Shown piece by piece: positions 1 through 3,884 of a stretch of DNA of 5,617 nt (within the stretch, counting starts at the first letter, position 1; each line of letters begins with the position of its first letter). A program made the translations under genes and the position numbers. The stretch comes from Candidatus Tenebribacter mawsonii (GTDB lineage: Bacteria; Cloacimonadota; Cloacimonadia; Cloacimonadales; TCS61), in assembly GCA_030765665.1 (NCBI GenBank), contig JAVCCD010000167.1, positions 1-5,617 of the forward strand, written 5' to 3'. The notes under the pieces were generated by a model that saw only the letters and a list, made by a program, of their open reading frames with translations, did not search any database and was not told where the DNA came from.

Positions 1-23
1 AAGATTCGTCAGGATGTACTGTG

Positions 24-1004
24 TTAACTTGCCAAGCAATTTTTACAATAATCTTGATCATATGTTCTTTCATATTTCAAAATTGCAAAGATCTGTTTGA
101 TTAATTTATTAACAACAGCAACCCTACATACTTTATGTTCTTTTCCTTTCAACACTAATCGTTCATAAAACTCTTTGCAAGACTTATTATGCTGCATTGC
201 AGATAAAGAAGTCATATACAATTGTTTTCTTAAATAACTATTACCCTTTTTGCTTATTCTACCTCGACCCCGTACTGAACTACCTGACTCCGATGGAGAT
301 GGATTGATACCAATGAAACTTGCTACCTGCTTACTGTTTTCAAAATCTTCGAATTTACCAAAAAAACCTATTATGACAACTGCGGTTTTAACTCCAACAC
401 CATTTATGCTGAGAAGACGATCATAAACATCTGAATAATATTCTTTAACTATTTGAAGTAACTCTGCTTCGAACTTTGAAATCTCTCGCTCTGCATTTCT
501 TATTAGCTGTTTAAAACTTTTAGTCACCGATTTAACCTGCAAAGGATCTTGTGCTAAAGCTTCCAGTCTGTTATGATAGCTCTCCTTAGTTTCAATTAAG
601 GCATCAATGGCTCTTAGTATCTTGATTATCTTCTGACGCTCAATTGAACGCGGCTGGAAAAGAGATACTTTCTGCTCATAACCATACTCGGCAATCAACC
701 TGGCATCTACTGCATCTGTTTTGGCTCGGATCATTTTCATTTGAGCAAACCGTTTGATAATTAAAGGATTGATTACTCCTACGTTAAAGCCTTGCTCGTG
801 TAATAATGTTGCCAACTGAAGATGATAAACTCCTGTTGCTTCCATTGCGAAAAGACAATCATCTTTCATGCTTACAAAACTTTTTAACATCTTTTCAATA
901 CTCTTCCTATCATTATTGATAAATAATGCTTTGTGATGATCTCCATCGTAAACGGATAAATCTAATTTTTTCTTTGACACATCAATACCGACTATTAATT
1001 TCAT
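24..1004 (-). CDS. IS110 family transposase (DEDD/serine recombinase)
   Basis: This is the RNA-guided recombinase of an IS110 element, which moves the IS as a circular dsDNA form using a bridge RNA. The 326-aa protein begins MKLIVGIDVSKKKLDL. The N-terminal RuvC-like (DEDD) domain shows D8 in GIDVSK, E55 in AMEATGVY, and D97 and D100 in RAKTDAVDA. A charged, probably coiled region spans about 120-195. The C-terminal Transposase_20 domain begins with a helix-hairpin-helix-like LLSINGVGVKTA (197-208). It continues with GINPSPSESGSS (232-243), where S240 next to G241 is the likely catalytic serine. The ATG at 1004 was chosen because the protein starts right at the conserved GIDVSK region and AAGGAA lies 6 nt upstream. 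The open frame continues to 1208, but those 68 extra codons overlie the bridge RNA and resemble no transposase segment. The family call is secure; activity is inferred. Confidence 0.96.
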   Translation of the reverse strand: MKLIVGIDVSKKKLDLSVYDGDHHKALFINNDRKSIEKMLKSFVSMKDDCLFAMEATGVYHLQLATLLHEQGFNVGVINPLIIKRFAQMKMIRAKTDAVDARLIAEYGYEQKVSLFQPRSIERQKIIKILRAIDALIETKESYHNRLEALAQDPLQVKSVTKSFKQLIRNAEREISKFEAELLQIVKEYYSDVYDRLLSINGVGVKTAVVIIGFFGKFEDFENSKQVASFIGINPSPSESGSSVRGRGRISKKGNSYLRKQLYMTSLSAMQHNKSCKEFYERLVLKGKEHKVCRVAVVNKLIKQIFAILKYERTYDQDYCKNCLAS

Positions 1005-1010
1005 TTTACG

Positions 1011-1016
1011 TTCCTT
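1011..1016 (-). promoter_or_regulatory. Ribosome binding site that fixes the transposase start
   Basis: AAGGAA on the minus strand lies 6 nt before the ATG at 1004. No comparable Shine-Dalgarno site serves the far-upstream ATG at 1208, so this site decides in favour of the 326-aa product. It lies just 3' of the predicted bridge-RNA closing stem, so one transcript could carry both the guide RNA and the transposase message. Confidence 0.75.
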
Positions 1017-1020
1017 AAAT

Positions 1021-1170
1021 GGATTTGATGTGGAAAATCTATCATCGCAATTATACAGGCTCTTGCCTAGTGTACTGTTCAGATTTAAAAAGAAGGTGGG
1101 TTTAGCATCCTGAACGGTTTGGTTAACCAATGACGAGCCAAACTTGCTCACCTTCTTCCACATCTTTGTT
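1021..1170 (-). ncRNA. Candidate IS110 bridge RNA
   Basis: The transposase leader region folds by eye into a three-stem RNA. A closing stem pairs GATGTGG (1158-1164) with CCACATC (1027-1033). A target-binding arm is closed by AAGAAGGTG (1149-1157) with CACCTTCTT (1090-1098) and capped by TTGG-TTAA-CCAA (1119-1130). A donor-binding arm is closed by AAATCT (1081-1086) with AGATTT (1035-1040) and capped by AGGC-AAGA-GCCT (1057-1068). Four guide-like segments sit in the internal loops. They are CGTCAT (1130-1135) and TCAGGATG (1106-1113) in the first arm, and ACAGTACA (1071-1078) and TGCGAT (1044-1049) in the second. They match, respectively, the left flank, right flank, right end and left end of the element around the AT core. 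Target arm first and donor arm second is the order described for IS621. Exact 5' and 3' ends are not determined, and no covariation could be tested. Confidence 0.8.
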
Positions 1171-1176
1171 ATGATT

Positions 1177-1205
1177 AGAATATTAAAAAGAACATTTTGT
1201 GTCAA
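1177..1205 (-). promoter_or_regulatory. Promoter for the bridge RNA and transposase
   Basis: A perfect -35 box TTGACA (1200-1205) is followed after 17 nt by TATTCT (1177-1182), which matches four of six consensus -10 positions. It lies just inside the upstream end of the element, within 6 nt of the inferred core dinucleotide. Transcription would begin near 1170, a few bases before the closing stem of the bridge RNA. This is a sequence-pattern call only. Confidence 0.6.
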
Positions 1206-1213
1206 CATACGAT

Positions 1214-1224
1214 GACGTGTTTTC
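1214..1224. other. Half of the palindrome split by the IS110 element
   Basis: This short stretch between the element and the flavoprotein stop codon begins with GACG. It is one arm of the pre-insertion palindrome CGTCA-GGA-TGACG; the other arm, CGTCA, is at 7-11 on the far side of the element. The palindrome lay 8-20 bp beyond the stop codon, with an AAGA/TCTT pair outside it and a modest T-containing tail. It could have been a weak transcription terminator for the flavoprotein gene or simply a REP-like hairpin favoured as a target. The role is inferred. Confidence 0.5.
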
Positions 1225-2481
1225 TTAACAACTCATCCCAGCTGCATAACCTGTACTCCAGGCTATTTGTAAATTAAATCCACCTGTGTAAGCATCACAA
1301 TCAATAACTTCACCGGCAAAGAATAATCCCGGCACAAGTTTAGATTCCATAGTTTTTGGATTTATCTGGCTAACATCTACCCCACCTGAAGTTATTATCG
1401 CATCAGAGATCGGACGGAATTTTATTAATTGTATTGTGAGTTGCTTTAGAGAAGTAATCAGGTTCTTCCTATCTTTACCGGTTATTTGATGAACAGGTTT
1501 TTCTTCAGGAATTCCAGATAGTTTCTGAATGATCGGGATCATTTTTTTTGGTAATAGATTTTTGAGAATGTTTTTAAATTGCTTATTAGAGAATTCTTTG
1601 AAATCACGTTGAAGCCTTTCATCAAGCTTTTCTACTGTGAGTGCCGGTTTGAGGTCAATAACAAGTTTATGACCATCCAAATTACGAATATGTGAAGTTG
1701 CAGAAAGGATCATCGGCCCGGAAACTCCAAAATGCGTAAACAGCATTTCACCAAAATCCTCATAGACAGTTTTATTTTTTGCATCTACAATTTTTATTGC
1801 TGTATTTTTGAGTGAAAGTCCCTGTAGATCTTTTACATTACCGCCTTTTGAGTTTGTTACTCCTTCCAGATGCAAAATCCCTTTAGCAATTATTGGTACA
1901 AGTGAGGGTTTGAATTTTGTTGTCTTATGCCCAAAATTTCTGGCAAAGTTATATCCATCTCCGGTTGAACCAGTTGATGGATAGGATTTTCCACCTGTAG
2001 TAATGATAAGTTTCTCAGCTTTTATTACTTCATTGTTTTCTAATTTAACAGCAAAGATCTTGCCAAACTGCATTACATCTACTGCTGAGCTATGCAAAAC
2101 GTTAACTTTGTATTTATAAATGTATTTCATGAGTACTTCAACCACATCTATAGCTCTATCGCTAATTGGAAAAACTCGATTGCCCCGTTCTACTTTAGTT
2201 TCTAAACCATTTTCATTAAAGAATGCAACTGTATCAAAACTACTAAACCCATAAAATGCATTTGTGAGGAATTTACCGTTAACAGGAACGTGATCAATTA
2301 ATTCGCGGACATCACAGTAATTTGTAAGATTGCATCTTCCTTTTCCGGTTATTAATATTTTTTTTCCGAGAACAGAGTTTTTCTCTATTAGAATTGTTCT
2401 CTTTCCGTTTTTAGCAGCAGTTCCAGCAGCCATCATTCCAGCTGCTCCACCACCAATAACAATTACATCATAGTTTTCCAT
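1225..2481 (-). CDS. HI0933/YhiN/BaiN-family FAD-dependent oxidoreductase
   Basis: This is a cytosolic flavoprotein of the HI0933-like family (418 aa, full length for the family). The N-terminal Rossmann fold has GGGAAG (10-15), with E33 at the end of the second strand to bind the FAD ribose. It is followed by the family signature GKKILITGKGRCNLTN (39-54). Further family blocks are RGNRVFP (99-105), TTGGKSYPSTGSTGDGY (161-177), GEMLFTHFGVSGP (244-256) and the C-terminal FAD-contacting GLFFAGEVIDCDAYTGG (385-401) with QIAWSTGYAAG (405-415). The ATG at 2481 is preceded by AGGGG, 3-4 nt upstream. The physiological reaction is uncertain: relatives include BaiN, annotated in bile-acid dehydroxylation, and E. 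coli YhiN, linked to dihydrouridine formation in 23S rRNA. The more general housekeeping role seems likelier here. The gene is intact, and the IS110 element begins only 11 bp after its stop. Confidence 0.93.
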   Translation of the reverse strand: MENYDVIVIGGGAAGMMAAGTAAKNGKRTILIEKNSVLGKKILITGKGRCNLTNYCDVRELIDHVPVNGKFLTNAFYGFSSFDTVAFFNENGLETKVERGNRVFPISDRAIDVVEVLMKYIYKYKVNVLHSSAVDVMQFGKIFAVKLENNEVIKAEKLIITTGGKSYPSTGSTGDGYNFARNFGHKTTKFKPSLVPIIAKGILHLEGVTNSKGGNVKDLQGLSLKNTAIKIVDAKNKTVYEDFGEMLFTHFGVSGPMILSATSHIRNLDGHKLVIDLKPALTVEKLDERLQRDFKEFSNKQFKNILKNLLPKKMIPIIQKLSGIPEEKPVHQITGKDRKNLITSLKQLTIQLIKFRPISDAIITSGGVDVSQINPKTMESKLVPGLFFAGEVIDCDAYTGGFNLQIAWSTGYAAGMSC

Positions 2482-2498
2482 AGACCCCTATTTCTTTT

Positions 2499-2508
2499 CG
2501 TTAACAAG
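2499..2508. repeat. Orphan half-copy of the array's first hairpin arm
   Basis: CGTTAACAAG is identical to the first ten bases of both 120-bp arrays (2548 and 3261) and is likewise preceded by a pyrimidine-rich stretch. The matching right arm is missing: the sequence continues into an AATT-rich stretch containing GAATTC. It looks like the edge of a third, truncated or decayed array copy in the flavoprotein leader. A 10-bp match in AT-rich DNA could also be chance. Confidence 0.4.
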
Positions 2509-2547
2509 AATTAGAATTCTGCATAATCCTCTTTTTTTTAACTTCCT

Positions 2548-2667
2548 CGTTAACAAGTTACACTTGTTAACGCTTTTGCTATGTAAGTTTCACTTACAAA
2601 ACTTCATTATTACTCTGAAGTACAACTTCGCAAACAATGGTGTTCACAAGTGCAACTTGTGAACAAG
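2548..2667. repeat. Four-hairpin REP/BIME-like array, copy A
   Basis: This is the left copy of a 120-bp direct repeat that flanks the RAYT gene. It contains four palindromes, each with a 3-nt loop. Their left arms are CGTTAACAAGT (2548-2558, 11 bp, partner 2562-2572), TGTAAGT (2582-2588, partner 2592-2598), GAAGT (2617-2621, partner 2625-2629) and TGTTCACAAGT (2641-2651, 11 bp, partner 2655-2665). Every hairpin has the same crown, AAGT-NNN-ACTT. The array begins 66 bp upstream of the flavoprotein start and ends 19 bp from the RAYT stop. The two copies align without gaps, with about 98 of 120 positions identical by hand count. No T-run follows the hairpins, so a terminator role is not obvious. 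Confidence 0.88.
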
Positions 2668-2686
2668 GAAAGTTATATTGTTTCCC

Positions 2687-3226
2687 TTACAAATCATCCA
2701 AACTACCTAATTTGATAATCTCATTTCCGTCAAAATCTTTATTATTAGCAGAACTATATTTCCAACAGTCAGGTTCATTTACAAAGCCTTTTCTCACAGG
2801 ATTATTGTGAATATAATTTATTTTCTGATCTAACATTTTATATGAACTAATTAATTGAGGGTGAAATCCTTCTTGCCATACTTGATATTCACTTTCTAAT
2901 TTATTTCTCTTTTTGAAGAAGTGTAATTGATTTAGTAACCAATCTTGTTTAGATTTCCTCAAATATTGTATTATCTCTTTTGCAGTGTGTCTTTTAAAAG
3001 ATTTCATTGATTCAGAAAAATCCTTCGCTGATGTAATTAAGTGTAAATGATTGGGCAATATTACATAGGAATATATCTTTAGTAGATTTTCATTAATACA
3101 GTAGTTCAATGAATTAGTAATAATTTGAAAAGAATCTTCGTTTACAAAAATTGGAATCCACTCAACAATTGTTGAAGTTGTAAAGTAAACCCCATCAGAT
3201 TCTACAACTTTATATCTACTTTTCAT
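2687..3226 (-). CDS. REP-associated tyrosine transposase (RAYT, Y1_Tnp family)
   Basis: This is a single-domain HUH-type nuclease of the IS200/IS605-related Y1 transposase family, 179 aa. The metal-binding HUH motif is H60-L-H62 in YVILPNHLHLI (54-64). The nucleophile is most likely Y138 in NYIHNNPVRKGFV (137-149), the usual RAYT signature around the catalytic tyrosine. Other family-typical blocks are SFKRHTAKEI (76-85), VWQEGFHPQLI (116-126) and W155-KYSSA. The ATG at 3226 has AAGGGA about 9-10 nt upstream, and no earlier start is better. RAYTs are usually single-copy domesticated transposases that nick and spread REP hairpins rather than themselves. The two hairpin arrays on either side, 19 bp beyond the stop and 34 bp before the start, fit that role. 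The family is certain from the motifs; that these arrays are its substrate is inferred from position. Confidence 0.95.
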   Translation of the reverse strand: MKSRYKVVESDGVYFTTSTIVEWIPIFVNEDSFQIITNSLNYCINENLLKIYSYVILPNHLHLITSAKDFSESMKSFKRHTAKEIIQYLRKSKQDWLLNQLHFFKKRNKLESEYQVWQEGFHPQLISSYKMLDQKINYIHNNPVRKGFVNEPDCWKYSSANNKDFDGNEIIKLGSLDDL

Positions 3227-3260
3227 TTTCTATTTTCCCTTAGTTTCTATCTCGTGTTCT

Positions 3261-3380
3261 CGTTAACAAGTTGCACTTGTTAACTCACATGATACGTAAG
3301 ATTTACTTACAAAACGTCCTTATAATTTAGAAGTACAACTTCGTAAACAATTATATTCGCAAGTACAACTTGCGAACAAG
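3261..3380. repeat. Four-hairpin REP/BIME-like array, copy B
   Basis: This is the right copy of the direct repeat, in the same orientation and with the same hairpin order as copy A. The left arms are GTTAACAAGT (3262-3271, partner 3275-3284), GTAAG (3296-3300, partner 3306-3310, one crown base pair lost), GAAGT (3330-3334, partner 3338-3342) and TTCGCAAGT (3356-3364, partner 3368-3376). In the fourth hairpin a base pair differs from copy A by a compensating change: CAC/GTG in A becomes CGC/GCG in B. Changes between the copies fall mostly in the spacers, so the pairing appears to be what is kept. The array fills the gap between the 68-aa gene and the RAYT gene and could also shape the 3' end of the former's transcript. 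Confidence 0.88.
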
Positions 3381-3391
3381 GATAAAATACT

Positions 3392-3598
3392 CTATTTCTT
3401 TATGAACATCACATATATTGGTCTGATTGCAAAAATAATAACTCCCACAACATACACCCAATAATTTAAAGAGATAATATCTGGAATCAATTTTATAAAA
3501 ATGATCAAAACAAACATTGATGCAAGTTGAGCAAGTTTGATATCCATTATCGTAAAATGCTCTTTTATCCTGTAATTGAATAATTTTATAAAACCCAT
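3392..3598 (-). CDS. Small two-helix membrane protein, function unknown
   Basis: This is a 68-aa hypothetical protein. About 18 mostly polar and basic residues precede two hydrophobic stretches, roughly residues 22-41 (LAQLASMFVLIIFIKLIP) and 46-65 (YWVYVVGVIIFAIRPIYVMF). The protein ends in two lysines, suggesting a small inner-membrane hairpin protein with few exposed residues. It is considered real because a near-ideal Shine-Dalgarno site, GGGAGGAG, sits about 4-5 nt before the ATG at 3598, stronger than that of any neighbour. An internal ATG at codon 18 would leave a shorter product but lacks that site. The gene is divergent from leuS and lies upstream of hairpin array B on its own strand. 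I do not recognise a named family, and no function should be read from the neighbours. Confidence 0.7.
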   Translation of the reverse strand: MGFIKLFNYRIKEHFTIMDIKLAQLASMFVLIIFIKLIPDIISLNYWVYVVGVIIFAIRPIYVMFIKK

Positions 3599-3749
3599 TT
3601 TCTCCTCCCTTATTCGATTTGATTAATAATTCTAACTTACTTTTATTTGCAAGTGAAATATCTATTAATCATACAAACTTGCAAAATATGTTTGACCAAA
3701 ACACTTTCATTTCAAAAGTTGCGTTAAATCTAAAAAGGGGAAGGAACTT
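3599..3749. promoter_or_regulatory. Divergent control region between the 68-aa gene and leuS
   Basis: This non-coding stretch serves two outward-facing genes. It holds a perfect 9-bp inverted repeat, TTTGCAAGT (3646-3654) with ACTTGCAAA (3677-3685), separated by 22 AT-rich bases. The repeat could be an operator or a promoter-proximal hairpin, and its inner ends again read AAGT and ACTT. On the minus strand, TATGAT within this region could be a -10 box for the 68-aa gene. On the plus strand, TTGACC at 3692-3697 resembles a -35 box, but no good -10 follows at 17 nt. No promoter is called with confidence. AGGGGA at 3736-3741 can pair with TCCCCT at 3817-3822 downstream. Confidence 0.45.
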
Positions 3750-3827
3750 ATGAGATATTTTATTCGAGTACATTGCAAATTTGCTATTACAACTCAGTTA
3801 AGTCTCTTTCTTTTACTCCCCTGTTAG
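3750..3827 (+). CDS. Candidate leucine-rich leader peptide of leuS
   Basis: This 25-codon ORF starts at an ATG 4 nt after a good Shine-Dalgarno site (AAGGA, 3741-3745) and stops with TAG at 3825-3827, 57 nt before leuS. The peptide begins MRYFIRVHCKF and ends LSLFLLLPC, so all five leucines fall in its last nine residues, using TTA, CTC and CTT codons. A 6-bp hairpin, TCCCCT-GTT-AGGGGA (3817-3831), straddles the stop codon. Its left arm could instead pair with AGGGGA at 3736-3741, next to the leader's own ribosome binding site, or in part with the leuS AGGAG. Leader peptides rich in the cognate amino acid are a known way to control amino-acid genes by ribosome stalling. That it does so here is inferred, and a chance short ORF remains possible. 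Confidence 0.5.
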   Translation: MRYFIRVHCKFAITTQLSLFLLLPC

Positions 3828-3831
3828 GGGA
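3817..3831 (+). promoter_or_regulatory. Hairpin over the leader-peptide stop codon
   Basis: TCCCCT pairs with AGGGGA around a 3-nt loop and includes the TAG stop of the leader ORF. A ribosome finishing the leader would melt it, while one stalled at the leucine codons just upstream would leave it, or its competitors, free to form. No T-run follows directly (TTTTT begins 10 nt later), so it is not a classical intrinsic terminator. Any effect would more likely be on translation. Confidence 0.4.
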
Positions 3832-3870
3832 ATAATACAATTTTTACCATAAAACAAAATTTAAATTATC

Positions 3871-3875
3871 AGGAG
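3871..3875 (+). promoter_or_regulatory. leuS ribosome binding site
   Basis: AGGAG lies 9 nt before the leuS ATG at 3885. CAGG and GGAG at this site are complementary to CCTG and CTCC within the leader-ORF hairpin arm (3816-3823), so the site could be masked in one alternative fold. Confidence 0.7.
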
Positions 3876-3884
3876 AAAATATAA

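Larger units (their letters stand above)
14..1213 (-). mobile_element. IS110-group insertion sequence, apparently complete
   Basis: This is an element of about 1.2 kb made of one transposase gene, a long non-coding end upstream of it (about 207 nt) and a very short end downstream (about 8 nt). That layout is typical of the IS110 group, whereas IS1111 elements have long downstream ends. The ends were placed by inference: an AT dinucleotide at 1212-1213 and another at 14-15 are the points where guide segments of the candidate bridge RNA change from matching element to matching flank. Removing the element and one AT joins 1-15 to 1214 onward and restores a palindrome, CGTCA-GGA-TGACG, on the plus strand. 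No terminal inverted repeats or target duplication beyond the AT core were seen, as expected for the family. The element shows no frameshift and looks recent and possibly active. The ends are exact only if the guide model is right. Confidence 0.8.

Noticed and set aside
1005..1208. Open reading frame extending the transposase by 68 N-terminal codons
   Set aside because: It has no good ribosome binding site at 1208, no resemblance to a transposase domain, and overlies the promoter and bridge-RNA structure. The start at 1004 has AAGGAA upstream and gives the normal family N-terminus.
2531..2539. Run of eight T on the plus strand as a terminator tail
   Set aside because: No stem precedes it on the plus strand, and no plus-strand gene ends nearby. 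On the minus strand it is an A-run in the flavoprotein leader.
2548..3380. CRISPR array
   Set aside because: The repeated units are four different palindromes with unequal short spacers, present in just two block copies around a RAYT gene. There are no uniform repeats, no unique spacers of constant size and no cas genes.
3775..3784. Perfect palindrome GCAAATTTGC as an operator
   Set aside because: It is 10 bp with no spacer, lies inside the leader ORF, and is likely to arise by chance in AT-rich DNA. No second copy was seen.
3599..3884. T-box riboswitch upstream of leuS
   Set aside because: No AGGGTGGNACCGCG-like T-box sequence, no specifier-loop architecture and no terminator with a T-run could be found. 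The leader ORF explains the region better.
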